From the NCBI GenBank assembly GCA_905215405.1, contig CAJMQE010000114.1:1-10322 (forward strand): 10,322 nucleotides of DNA. The letters run 5' to 3'. Positions 1 to 6,841 of this stretch are shown in pieces. The notes beneath the pieces are model-generated. The model saw only the letters and a list, made by a program, of their open reading frames with translations. It was not told the DNA's origin and ran no database searches. The DNA is from an uncultured bacterium. Lineage in GTDB: Bacteria > Bacillota > Clostridia > Lachnospirales > Lachnospiraceae. How positions within the stretch are numbered: the first letter of the stretch is position 1; each line of letters begins with the position of its first letter. The translations under genes and the position numbers were made by a program.

Positions 1-30
1 CGGATTAAGGACTTTCACCCATTAGAAACG

Positions 31-46
31 TGCGCCGCCAGGCGCA
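31..46. repeat. Small perfect hairpin near the left edge
   Basis: TGCGCC and GGCGCA form a perfect 6-bp GC-rich stem around a GCCA tetraloop. It begins five bases after an in-frame TAG (23-25) that would end a plus-strand reading frame entering from the left, and five bases before the larger terminator hairpin. It could be part of the end of the gene or mobile element to the left, or a second hairpin of a terminator pair. There is no T-tract directly after it on plus; on minus it is preceded by the T-run of the larger terminator. Its role is uncertain. Confidence 0.4.
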
Positions 47-51
47 CAATA

Positions 52-91
52 AAAAGCCCGCCGGCAGAATTTCTTCTGCTGACAGGCTTTT
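52..91 (-). terminator. Rho-independent terminator after the CFA synthase gene, probably bidirectional
   Basis: The outer arms AAAAGCC (52-58) and GGCTTTT (85-91) pair perfectly, and the inner arms GCAGAA (64-69) and TTCTGC (74-79) close on a TTTC loop, with a few mismatches between the two stems. On the minus strand the stem runs into TTTTTATT, a proper U-tract, about 50 bases after the CFA synthase stop codon. On plus the stem ends in TTTT, so it may also stop transcription entering from the left. Confidence 0.85.
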
Positions 92-141
92 GGCTCACAA
101 TTTTATATTTTTGTTTTTTATGTTTGCTGCAATTCTGTACT

Positions 142-1305
142 TTAATACCATCTTGTCATAGGAAGATCGTTATTGATTCCCTTTGACATAAGAATCTGAT
201 GCAGATCAATAATTCCATTGTGAAATGTTGCTGCACAGGCTGAAAGATACATATCCCACATTCTGACAAATTTCTCATCGAACATTTCCCTTACTTCATC
301 TTTATGTTCCGAGAAATTCTTTTCCCAACACAGAAGTGTACGGTTATAATGAAGCCTCAGATCTTCCACATCAAGCACATGAAAATCATCTTCTGCAACT
401 GTTGATATCATTTCACGCAGGCTTGGGATCACGCCACCTGGGAAAATGTATTTTTTGATCCACGGTTCCCCTGGATGCTCCTTTAGCTCACTGATAAAGT
501 GTAACAGGAACAGTCCGCCCTGCTTTAGCACTTTTTCTACACAATCTATAAAGAGCTGGTAATTTTCCCTTCCGACATGTTCGACCATGCCGACACTGAC
601 AACACGATCAAATTCCATACCGGATTTCGGAAGATCCCTATAGTCCATCAGTTTGACTTCCAACAGATCTTCCAGATGTTCTTCCTTAATTCTACGTTCG
701 AATTCCTTGTGCTGTTCCTTACTTAGTGTAATACCTACACCTTTTATCTTGTATTTCTTAGCTGCCTCGATCAGCAGAAAGCCCCATCCGCAGCCAATAT
801 CCAGCAGACTCATGCCTTCACTCAAATGCAGTTTCTGTAAGATGTAATCCACTTTATTGACCTGCGCCTGATAAAGGGTATCATCCGGGTTCTTAAAATA
901 TCCACAGGAGTAACTGAGCGTTTTATCCAGCCACATGGAATAAAAATCATTCCCAATATCATAATGACTGGTTACTTCTTTTTCCTGATTCTTCTTTGAA
1001 GTAGAGGTAAAGATTAGTTTTTTCAGAGCTTTCTGATCAGTTGAAAACTTGTCCATCTGGCCCAGGAAATTATCAAGCGCCTCATAAAGGTTACCCTCAA
1101 TCTCAAGATCACCATTCATATATGCTTCTCCAAGTGCAATTGATGTACTTGTCATCAGCTCTCCAAGCGGAATCTCTTTTTTGAAATTGACTGTAAATGT
1201 TGGTTCCCCTTCACCAATCATTCGCTCTTTTCCATTGAATTTTACCAAAAACGGGTGTTTGTCAAACTTTTTCAAGAATTTGATCATTACATTTTCTTCT
1301 AGCAT
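142..1305 (-). CDS. cfa: Cyclopropane-fatty-acyl-phospholipid synthase (387 aa)
   Basis: This SAM-dependent enzyme adds a methylene group across the double bond of unsaturated acyl chains in membrane phospholipids, acting at the inner face of the membrane. The length (387 aa) fits the family (about 380-400). Visible motifs are HYDIGNDFY (114-122), YSCGYF with the conserved Cys at 134, the SAM-binding LDIGCGWG (168-175), SVGMVEHVG with Glu242, LLHF with His269, and HYNRTL with Tyr320. Cys134, Glu242, His269 and Tyr320 match the bicarbonate-site residues known from E. coli Cfa, so the enzyme should be active. The start at 1305 has AGGAG 10 bases upstream; an internal Met7 (MIKFLKKF) is a weaker alternative. 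The gene ends the minus-strand run before the 52-91 terminator. Cyclopropane lipids are known to help bacteria withstand acid, bile and membrane stress. Confidence 0.95.
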   Translation of the reverse strand: MLEENVMIKFLKKFDKHPFLVKFNGKERMIGEGEPTFTVNFKKEIPLGELMTSTSIALGEAYMNGDLEIEGNLYEALDNFLGQMDKFSTDQKALKKLIFTSTSKKNQEKEVTSHYDIGNDFYSMWLDKTLSYSCGYFKNPDDTLYQAQVNKVDYILQKLHLSEGMSLLDIGCGWGFLLIEAAKKYKIKGVGITLSKEQHKEFERRIKEEHLEDLLEVKLMDYRDLPKSGMEFDRVVSVGMVEHVGRENYQLFIDCVEKVLKQGGLFLLHFISELKEHPGEPWIKKYIFPGGVIPSLREMISTVAEDDFHVLDVEDLRLHYNRTLLCWEKNFSEHKDEVREMFDEKFVRMWDMYLSACAATFHNGIIDLHQILMSKGINNDLPMTRWY

Positions 1306-1538
1306 TATTCTTCATCTCCTTATCACGCAGGGATCAACATAATCTTTATTTATGTTCCCCTGCTACTCAAAACATCAGCATTGCAGATAATCTGGCTGGA
1401 TCTATCGAATCCATTTGCAATTTCAAACTCATCTGTAAATCCAGTTGCAGACTCGTCTGTAAAATGCCTATGTATGCTAGTTCAACATCTATATTCTAAC
1501 ACTTTCTTCAGATAAAGATAAGTTTTATTTTGATAAAA
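1306..1538 (-). promoter_or_regulatory. Leader and likely promoter region of the CFA synthase gene, with a degenerate repeat
   Basis: This 233-base gap has no gene with a usable start codon. A possible minus-strand extended -10 box, TGTTAGAAT (TAGAAT at 1493-1498), would give a leader of about 180 bases; its -35 box is poor. Within the leader, ACTCATCTGTAAA (1427-1439) and ACTCGTCTGTAAA (1451-1463) are direct repeats with 12 of 13 bases equal, and TTGCA recurs at 1381, 1415 and 1445. Just after the deacetylase stop there is an AT-only hairpin (TTTTAT/ATAAAA), too weak to count as a terminator, so read-through from upstream is possible. Confidence 0.35.
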
Positions 1539-2288
1539 TTAATCTAATATGAGCTGGTCTGCAGTCACAAATACAAATCCTTTTGCCTTTAATTCATCTA
1601 TAATTTCCAGTGCTGCTGCGACAGATGAATCGTAACAGTCATGAAGCAGAATGATATCACCACTCTTCACATTTTTCACAACAGAACTGACGACCTTTAC
1701 AGAATTATTGGTATCCCAGTCCCTTGGATCCACACTCCATAAGATAGGCGTCATATTGATATCCTCTGTCAGTTTCTCACTGTATGAGCCATATGGAGGA
1801 CGAATGAACTTTGGCGTATATCCTGTAATTTCCCAGATCTTATTATTTGTTTCCGTAATCTCATCCATCGCTTCCTCATGTCCAATTGTGGAAAGCTGTA
1901 CATGCGAATACGTGTGATTACCGATCAGATTGCCATCATCATACATGCGCTGGATCAGATCTTCATTGCCTTCGATATTCTGTCCGATCAGAAAAAATGT
2001 TGCTTTGACGCCTCTCTCTTCCAGCCCTTCCAGCAGTTTATCCGTTGTCCCTCTTTTCGGACCATCATCAAATGTAATTGCCACAATATTTTCATAGCAA
2101 ATGACCGGTGCAGAATCCTCCGCCTTTACAGGTTTTAGTTCTTTCCGGTACCAGAACATACCTCCAAGAGCGACACAGATCAAAAGCAGCAGCCCGATCA
2201 GAATTTTAAAAATGATCCTGCGCCTACCCGTATTCTTATTTTCATATCCTGCCTGTAATTCTGTCAGTTCTCTTTTTTTTCTTTTCAT
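1539..2288 (-). CDS. Membrane-anchored polysaccharide deacetylase, NodB/CE4 family (249 aa)
   Basis: This is a metal-dependent de-N-acetylase of the CE4 family, probably acting outside the membrane on peptidoglycan or another envelope glycan. A basic N-terminus is followed by one membrane segment (about 25-47) with no clear cleavage site, so the catalytic domain (about 66-245) is likely tethered outside. All five NodB motifs are present: TFDDGP (72-77), the metal-binding HTYSH (125-129), RPPYG (163-167), DPRDW (187-191) and LLHD (214-217). The protein is therefore expected to be catalytic. The start has GAGGG five bases upstream. It lies 70 bases after the sensor kinase gene in the same direction, with a possible promoter of its own in that gap. 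The substrate cannot be told from sequence: peptidoglycan GlcNAc (PgdA-like), muramic acid (PdaA-like) or a polysaccharide. Peptidoglycan deacetylation would give lysozyme resistance. Confidence 0.93.
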   Translation of the reverse strand: MKRKKRELTELQAGYENKNTGRRRIIFKILIGLLLLICVALGGMFWYRKELKPVKAEDSAPVICYENIVAITFDDGPKRGTTDKLLEGLEERGVKATFFLIGQNIEGNEDLIQRMYDDGNLIGNHTYSHVQLSTIGHEEAMDEITETNNKIWEITGYTPKFIRPPYGSYSEKLTEDINMTPILWSVDPRDWDTNNSVKVVSSVVKNVKSGDIILLHDCYDSSVAAALEIIDELKAKGFVFVTADQLILD

Positions 2289-2320
2289 TCAGACCCTCAA
2301 AGCAAAATATTTCTATCTTA

Positions 2321-2326
2321 ATTATA
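2321..2326 (-). promoter_or_regulatory. Candidate -10 box upstream of the deacetylase gene
   Basis: In the 70-base gap between the kinase stop and the deacetylase start, the minus strand has a perfect TATAAT, about 32 bases before the ATG. The -35 region 17-18 bases upstream is a poor match (TGTATA). This suggests that the deacetylase can be transcribed separately from the upstream two-component operon. No terminator hairpin with a U-tract is seen in the gap, so read-through remains possible. Confidence 0.4.
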
Positions 2327-2358
2327 TGCCTGAAAAATATTTTTATACAGTGATGCCA

Positions 2359-3783
2359 TTAATCAATACCGATCGTGAGCTCTACAATCGCACCTTTTTG
2401 TTCAGGTTCTTCACAGTTTTTAAGAATCAACTGTCCCTGATGTATCATTGCTACATTTTGTGCAATAAAAAGCCCTAGGCCAAAATGACTCGCCGCATTT
2501 CTTGTCGGACTGGCCCTGTAGAACCTTACCGATGCCTGTTTGAGTGCTTCCGGTGTAAAACCAGGGCCCTGATCTTTCACACAAAATACCAGCTGGGCTC
2601 CCCCTCCCAGGTGTACTGGCAGCACGTCCTGTCCACTTTCCCTGATCTTTTTTTGTATCTGATAAACTTCCAGGTGCAGAACTGATTGCTGTGGTGCATA
2701 TTCTACCGCGTTTTCAACCACATTGAGCAGTGCACGTAAAAGCAGTTGATGATCCACACAGATCAGTTCCGGCAGATCTTCATATGCCCACGTATTTACA
2801 AGCACCAGCTGTTTTGACTTTAGCAACGGTTCACATTTCTCCTGCAGTTCTGTTAGAAATTCTCTAAGACTGATTTTTTCCTTTACGACCTGCATCCTTC
2901 CTGTTTTTGAGATTTCGATCAGCTGGGTCAGATAATCACGGATCTGATCTGTATTTGAAAGAATATACGAGGTATATTCCTGCTGCATACTTGTCTGCTC
3001 TGTCTCCTCTAATAACTGTGCATTTCCACTGATAATGGTCAATGGCGTTTTAATGTCATGTGCAAGCGCTGACATCTGCTCTTTTGTCTGCTGCTCTATT
3101 GCCCATTGGCTCTTAAGAGACTCTGCCAGATTTTTTCTTAGACTGTCCAGGGATTCTGCCACAATATCAAATTCCCGGATTCCCGTACTTTTCACTGTAA
3201 AATCCAGGTTCTGTAACTGGATCTGATCTGCTGCTTCTTTCAAAATCATAAGTCTTTTTCTAAAATATCGGGCAAAGAGCCAGATTACGATCAATACGTT
3301 GATTATAATAAGCACAACTGCAATGATAATGTCAAAGAACTCAACGGACGGAAGAATCTGATTTAATTTCGCAATTGCGAACTGCGCCTGAATCCGGTAC
3401 TCAAATACAATTGTCTGTCCCTGCAGCGTTTCCTTCACATAGTAACGGGTACCGGAATAATATTTTTCCTGTCCCCCTGACACAAAGTCCGATACATTGG
3501 CAAATCCTTCTTCATCCATCGTACTGTCTATAACACGCTGGTTCTCATCAAAAAATACATACTTGATTTCTTCTGGTATTGCATCAGTCGAAATACGATC
3601 CGCACTTTTCATATCGTCCAGAAGACTCTCCACCTGTCTCTCCTGCCTGTCCGCCGGAATAATAAAACCGGTTCCGATCGTCAGATTGATCATCAGGATC
3701 AGTACCAGAAAGCTCAGGAGCATAGAAAAGCCTGTTGCTACGATCAACGCAATAAATATAGATTTTACACTCCACTTTTTCAT
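2359..3783 (-). CDS. Sensor histidine kinase of the peptide-resistance operon (474 aa)
   Basis: This is a membrane-bound kinase that should phosphorylate the adjacent OmpR-type regulator. Numbering here is from an upstream GTG at 3789. Transmembrane segments lie at about 12-36 and 153-175, enclosing an extracytoplasmic sensor region of roughly 115 residues, followed by a HAMP-like linker (176-230). The HisKA H-box is LAHDIKTPL with phospho-acceptor His244. The catalytic domain has an N-box (NVVENAVEYA, 356-365), G1 box DQGPG (406-410), an F-box around 423 and G2 box FGLGLFIA (436-443), so it looks intact. I chose the ATG at 3783 because its ATGA overlaps the regulator's TGA, the classic coupled arrangement; the GTG at 3789 adds two residues and is a real alternative. 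The large sensor loop resembles NisK/SpaK/CprK-type peptide sensors rather than BceS-type kinases, which have almost no loop. The ligand is unknown. Confidence 0.92.
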   Translation of the reverse strand: MKKWSVKSIFIALIVATGFSMLLSFLVLILMINLTIGTGFIIPADRQERQVESLLDDMKSADRISTDAIPEEIKYVFFDENQRVIDSTMDEEGFANVSDFVSGGQEKYYSGTRYYVKETLQGQTIVFEYRIQAQFAIAKLNQILPSVEFFDIIIAVVLIIINVLIVIWLFARYFRKRLMILKEAADQIQLQNLDFTVKSTGIREFDIVAESLDSLRKNLAESLKSQWAIEQQTKEQMSALAHDIKTPLTIISGNAQLLEETEQTSMQQEYTSYILSNTDQIRDYLTQLIEISKTGRMQVVKEKISLREFLTELQEKCEPLLKSKQLVLVNTWAYEDLPELICVDHQLLLRALLNVVENAVEYAPQQSVLHLEVYQIQKKIRESGQDVLPVHLGGGAQLVFCVKDQGPGFTPEALKQASVRFYRASPTRNAASHFGLGLFIAQNVAMIHQGQLILKNCEEPEQKGAIVELTIGID

Positions 3784-4439
3784 TTCCACCGATATCCGAT
3801 CCCCCAGACTGTCTCAATTGCTTCGACCTTATAACTTGCAAGTTTTTTTCTAATATTTTTGACATGTTCCGTAATTGCTGATTCATCACTGTTTCCGTCA
3901 TACCCAAATACATGCTCGTAGATTTGCTCTTTTGTATAGACCTGTCCATGATTCTTTGCAAGGAATTCACAGATTGCGTATTCACCTCTGGTGAACGGAA
4001 TTCTGCTCTCCTCCCAAAACGCTTCATTTTTATTCATAAAGAAACGAATTCCGGATATCGTCATGCACTGGTTCTTTTCCCTGTGCTCCCGGCGCAGATG
4101 CGCATTTACCCTGGCCCTCAGTTCCACCAACGAAAATGGTTTCCTGATATAATCATCTCCACCACATAAAAAACCTGTTGTCAGATCATCTTCCATTGAT
4201 TTCGCAGTCAGAAACAGAATTGGTACATCTACTTGATCCCGAATCTCTCTGCAAAAAGAAAATCCATCTGTTCCCGGCATGCATACATCCAGGATGATCA
4301 GATCGTACCAACCCAGCTTTGACTGATCCACCATATCTGCATTGTTCATACAGATTACATGGTGTCCATCTTTGACAAGGGTATTTTTCACCAGAATCAA
4401 AATCTGTTCTTCATCATCAATCACTAGAATATTTGCCAT
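3780..4439 (-). CDS. OmpR/PhoB-family response regulator (219 aa)
   Basis: This is a DNA-binding regulator paired with the downstream kinase. The receiver domain (about 1-115) carries the acidic pair Asp8-Asp9, phospho-acceptor Asp51 in LIILDVCMPG, Thr78 and Lys100 (RKP), all as expected for a functional receiver. The C-terminal winged helix (about 125-219) ends with the typical GYRWK. GGAG lies seven bases before the ATG. The stop overlaps the kinase ATG by four bases, implying translational coupling. The gene follows the second ABC permease after 88 bases in the same direction. Family precedent (NisR, SpaR, CprR) suggests that it activates the transporter operon in which it sits. The tandem 11-bp repeats at 6765-6797 are the candidate target. 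Confidence 0.94.
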   Translation of the reverse strand: MANILVIDDEEQILILVKNTLVKDGHHVICMNNADMVDQSKLGWYDLIILDVCMPGTDGFSFCREIRDQVDVPILFLTAKSMEDDLTTGFLCGGDDYIRKPFSLVELRARVNAHLRREHREKNQCMTISGIRFFMNKNEAFWEESRIPFTRGEYAICEFLAKNHGQVYTKEQIYEHVFGYDGNSDESAITEHVKNIRKKLASYKVEAIETVWGIGYRWK

Positions 4440-4498
4440 TCTTTTTCTCCTAATTTCTTTCTTACTTTACTACCTGTCGCCCCGGTAATGAACTGATC

Positions 4499-4527
4499 TT
4501 TTGCATCCCTCATGTGGTCCTGCAAAA
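4499..4527. repeat. Inverted repeat between the permease and regulator genes
   Basis: TTTTGCA (4499-4505) and TGCAAAA (4521-4527) are a perfect 7-bp inverted repeat around a 15-base loop. It directly abuts the permease stop codon, inside the only sizeable gap (88 bases) of the operon. In the minus-strand mRNA it forms a modest AU-rich stem with no U-tract behind it, so it is not a standard terminator. It could be a processing or stability element separating transporter from regulator expression, or chance. Confidence 0.35.
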
Positions 4528-5274
4528 TCATTCATTTGTGGTGCGGCCTTCCCATTTTCCAAACCAAATGCTGATAAACAGGAGCATGCCAATTCCCCAT
4601 ATGAGCATTGGCAGTGCCGCTTTTGTACTCTCTGCCATATAAAGAAGCGTCTCATCAAATGAATTGTCGTGAAAGCTCAGCAATGTAAAATACCCACTCA
4701 TCCTTACTGAGATACAGTAGGGAATCCACTGCCAGATCCGGTCTCCAAGCGCCGTCATCATAAGCAGGCCCGTCATACTTCCCACGACTCCTACAATCAC
4801 CGAAACTGCCTTTCCAAAACGAAGCGCAAGAAAAATATGGAAGAGATATAAGATAAAATTCGGTAAGAGCAGGGACACGATCAATTCGACCAGAAAAACT
4901 ACCGACCCACTGCGAAGGATCAGATAACAAAATGGTATTACGGCAATGAGCGTTGTCAATGTTCCCATGAGGTAAAGTGCAATGAATTTCGCCAAAAGGA
5001 CACGTAGTCTGGAAGGATCCATTAACATGTGCTGAAAATGACTTTCCTCCTCCCATCCCATGCATTTTGCACTCATGACCGCAATACCAATTGGAAATAC
5101 GCACGAAAGCAGCGCCGCATACATACTTGCCATAAATTCTTTATTCTGACTATAATTTCTATAATAGAACGATATGACAACTAATGCAAGAACTGGCAGA
5201 AGCATGTGCATCCAGATCCATGTCGAATGTTTTGCCTTCAGGAACTCCGCCCTGATATATTGTAGTTCACTCAT
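4528..5274 (-). CDS. ABC-2 type permease, second membrane subunit (LanG/MutG-like, 248 aa)
   Basis: This membrane subunit probably combines with the other permease and the ATPase to expel antimicrobial peptides from the membrane. About six hydrophobic segments can be drawn (roughly 18-36, 49-69, 94-119, 126-151, 156-176, 218-238). The amphipathic, charged start (ELQYIRAEFLKAKHS) is typical of ABC-2 lantibiotic-protection permeases, as is the ~245-residue length. The ATG comes straight after the stop of the first permease gene, and AAAGGAGG lies eight bases upstream inside that gene, implying coupled translation. Membership of the LanE/LanG group is inferred from length, topology and context. 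Which of E or G it is cannot be settled by eye. Confidence 0.88.
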   Translation of the reverse strand: MSELQYIRAEFLKAKHSTWIWMHMLLPVLALVVISFYYRNYSQNKEFMASMYAALLSCVFPIGIAVMSAKCMGWEEESHFQHMLMDPSRLRVLLAKFIALYLMGTLTTLIAVIPFCYLILRSGSVVFLVELIVSLLLPNFILYLFHIFLALRFGKAVSVIVGVVGSMTGLLMMTALGDRIWQWIPYCISVRMSGYFTLLSFHDNSFDETLLYMAESTKAALPMLIWGIGMLLFISIWFGKWEGRTTNE

Positions 5275-6009
5275 TTATCTGGCCTCCTTTGCAAAGATCC
5301 AGGCTGAAATGATAGTCAGGAGTACATACAGAGCCAGTGCACCGGCCAGTGTCAGAACAATGATACCAGCTGGTACCAGCAGATACCGGAACTCGTCTTC
5401 CAGAACAAGACCATTTGGCATATAACCAGCCAGTGTACACATCAGTCGATCCGTCCAAGAAAATGGACACAGCCACCAGAACTGACGGGTAGATGCCCAT
5501 ACCCCTAGAAATACGGCACATATGCCGGTAAAAATTACAGGCGCATAGAATCCAGCCTTTTTTGCCAGTAACAAACACACTGGGACAAGCCACAACTGCA
5601 GCCAGGATGCCGCCATAACTGCGACCACCGTTCCCGCTACTCCATTTTCCACATTGCCTTTCAGCAAGGCTGTCGCCAGACAAAGAACAAATCCGAACAT
5701 TCCGGCATAAAGAAGAATATAACATGCCCCAAGTCCGCATTTTGCACTCCATGTCTTTTTTAATCCAACAGGACTTGTATAAACACACTGGTAATTCAGT
5801 TTTTTCTGTTCTTTCTGATTCATCAGTGCACAGACCACTGCAATATGAAATGGCAGGATCATCGAGTACCACCAGTTAATTGCATCTCCATACAAATACA
5901 TCGGATTCATAATAAAGGCGAGCAAAATTACGCCGATCGGGCCAAATATGAGCAGTTTTATTGCAACAGTATGCTTCATTTTCAGGTTTTCAGCAGCCAG
6001 TAAACGCAT
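5275..6009 (-). CDS. ABC-2 type permease, first membrane subunit (LanE/MutE-like, 244 aa)
   Basis: This is a hydrophobic transporter subunit with about six membrane segments (roughly 18-36, 48-64, 92-116, 123-148, 152-172, 210-240) and an N-terminal RLLAAENLKMKHT stretch like that of LanE-type permeases. It starts one base after the ATPase stop codon, with a GGAAGGTGGAG purine tract overlapping the end of the ATPase gene, and it ends directly before the ATG of the second permease. ATPase-permease-permease with subunits of about 235-250 residues is the LanFEG/CprABC layout. The expected role is removing peptide antibiotics from the cytoplasmic membrane before they form pores. Another substrate, as for BcrAB-like bacitracin exporters, is possible. 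Confidence 0.88.
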   Translation of the reverse strand: MRLLAAENLKMKHTVAIKLLIFGPIGVILLAFIMNPMYLYGDAINWWYSMILPFHIAVVCALMNQKEQKKLNYQCVYTSPVGLKKTWSAKCGLGACYILLYAGMFGFVLCLATALLKGNVENGVAGTVVAVMAASWLQLWLVPVCLLLAKKAGFYAPVIFTGICAVFLGVWASTRQFWWLCPFSWTDRLMCTLAGYMPNGLVLEDEFRYLLVPAGIIVLTLAGALALYVLLTIISAWIFAKEAR

Positions 6010-6010
6010 A

Positions 6011-6718
6011 TTACTCCACCTTCCTTCCTGAAGCAGCTACAATCTCCATAAACAGTTCTTCCAGGTTCTCCTTATGATCTACCTTCTGCTGATATGCCAG
6101 CTTGCCATTTGCAATAATTCCTATATCGTCTGCGATCTGCTCTACTTCCGACAAAATATGACTTGAGACGATCACCGTAATTCCATTTTGGGCAAACGAA
6201 CGGATCATCTGCCTTAAATCCTGTATTCCAATTGGATCAAGTCCGTTGGTCGGTTCGTCAAGGATCATGAGCTGTGGCTGGTTCAGAAGTGCCAGTGCAA
6301 TACCAAGTCTCTGTTTCATACCGAGGGAAAATTCTTTTGCCTTTTTCTTTCCTGTATCTGTTAATTTTACCATAGCAAGCACTTCATCGATCCTGCTCAG
6401 CGGAATTCCCAGTGTCGTTGCCTTCACACACAGATTTTCCCTTGCTGTCAGATTGTCATATAATGGGGGATTTTCGATCAGTGCCGAAATCTGATATAGA
6501 TCTTTTCTCGTCCACGGATGCCCGTCAAAGATCACCTCGCCTGAAGTAGGATGCATAATTCCGGTGATCATTTTTAAAGTTGTTGATTTTCCAGCCCCAT
6601 TTGGTCCCAAAAGGCCATAGACTGTGTTCCTTCTTACACGAAGATCACATGCGCTGACTGCACAGGTGCCTTTGAACTTTTTTGTTAATTGATTTGTTTG
6701 CAAAATAAAAGAATCCAT
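6011..6718 (-). CDS. ABC transporter ATPase, lantibiotic-protection (LanF/CprA-like, 235 aa)
   Basis: This is the ATP-hydrolysing subunit of the transporter. Walker A is GPNGAGKS (38-45), the signature is SLGMKQ (131-136), Walker B is LMILDEP (150-156) and the switch histidine is His187 in SSH; the D-loop GLDP follows at 159-162. Where most ABC ATPases carry the Q-loop glutamine, this protein reads ALIENPPLY with Glu82. An E-loop of this kind is a known mark of LanF immunity ATPases and fits the context. The length is usual for LanF. AAAGG lies seven bases before the ATG. It is the first gene of a compact operon followed by two permeases, a regulator and a kinase, and has its own promoter region at 6734-6797. 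Confidence 0.95.
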   Translation of the reverse strand: MDSFILQTNQLTKKFKGTCAVSACDLRVRRNTVYGLLGPNGAGKSTTLKMITGIMHPTSGEVIFDGHPWTRKDLYQISALIENPPLYDNLTARENLCVKATTLGIPLSRIDEVLAMVKLTDTGKKKAKEFSLGMKQRLGIALALLNQPQLMILDEPTNGLDPIGIQDLRQMIRSFAQNGITVIVSSHILSEVEQIADDIGIIANGKLAYQQKVDHKENLEELFMEIVAASGRKVE

Positions 6719-6733
6719 ATTTTTTCCTTTCTA

Positions 6734-6762
6734 ATTATACCTGTTTGCTTTGTTATCACTCA
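6734..6762 (-). promoter_or_regulatory. Candidate promoter of the ABC transporter/two-component operon
   Basis: The minus strand has a perfect TATAAT (6734-6739), about 16 bases before the ATPase start. No good -35 box is present at the right distance (roughly 6757-6762 reads TGAGTG). A good -10 with a poor -35 is typical of promoters that need an activator, and a tandem repeat that could bind one lies immediately upstream. Confidence 0.55.
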
Positions 6763-6764
6763 CT

Positions 6765-6797
6765 TTACAGGATAATTCTAAGGAATTTATAAGGATT
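6765..6797. promoter_or_regulatory. Tandem 11-bp repeats, candidate response-regulator operator
   Basis: On plus, TTCTAAGGAAT (6776-6786) and TTATAAGGATT (6787-6797) are adjacent direct repeats with 9 of 11 bases equal, and TTACAGGATAA (6765-6775) is a weaker third unit. The 11-bp, one-helical-turn period is what OmpR/PhoB-type dimers bind. The array sits directly upstream of the expected -35 position of the operon that encodes an OmpR-type regulator. Autoactivation through this site is inferred, not shown. Confidence 0.5.
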
Positions 6798-6841
6798 CTT
6801 TTTCTTTTTTCATGATTACTAAATGTTCATATTAGTTTATA

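Noticed and set aside
1350..1481. A small protein gene in the CFA synthase leader
   Set aside because: The open frame contains no ATG, GTG or TTG start, so it is kept only as a repeat observation.
3784..3789. GTG start of the sensor kinase at 3789
   Set aside because: Possible, but the ATG at 3783 makes the usual ATGA overlap with the regulator stop. The difference is only two residues, so it is kept as an alternative.
4470..4658. 62-codon minus-strand open frame spanning the permease end and the 88-base gap
   Set aside because: Most of it overlaps the permease in another frame, and it has no recognisable domain.
5267..5872. 201-codon minus-strand open frame within the first permease gene
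   Set aside because: It lies wholly inside a clear membrane protein gene in another frame, has Cys/Ser/Gly-rich composition without domain features, and shows no ribosome site.
6811..6841. Terminator between the oxidase and the ABC operon
   Set aside because: ACTAA/TTAGT can form a five-pair AT-rich stem, but on the minus strand it is followed by A-rich rather than T-rich sequence.
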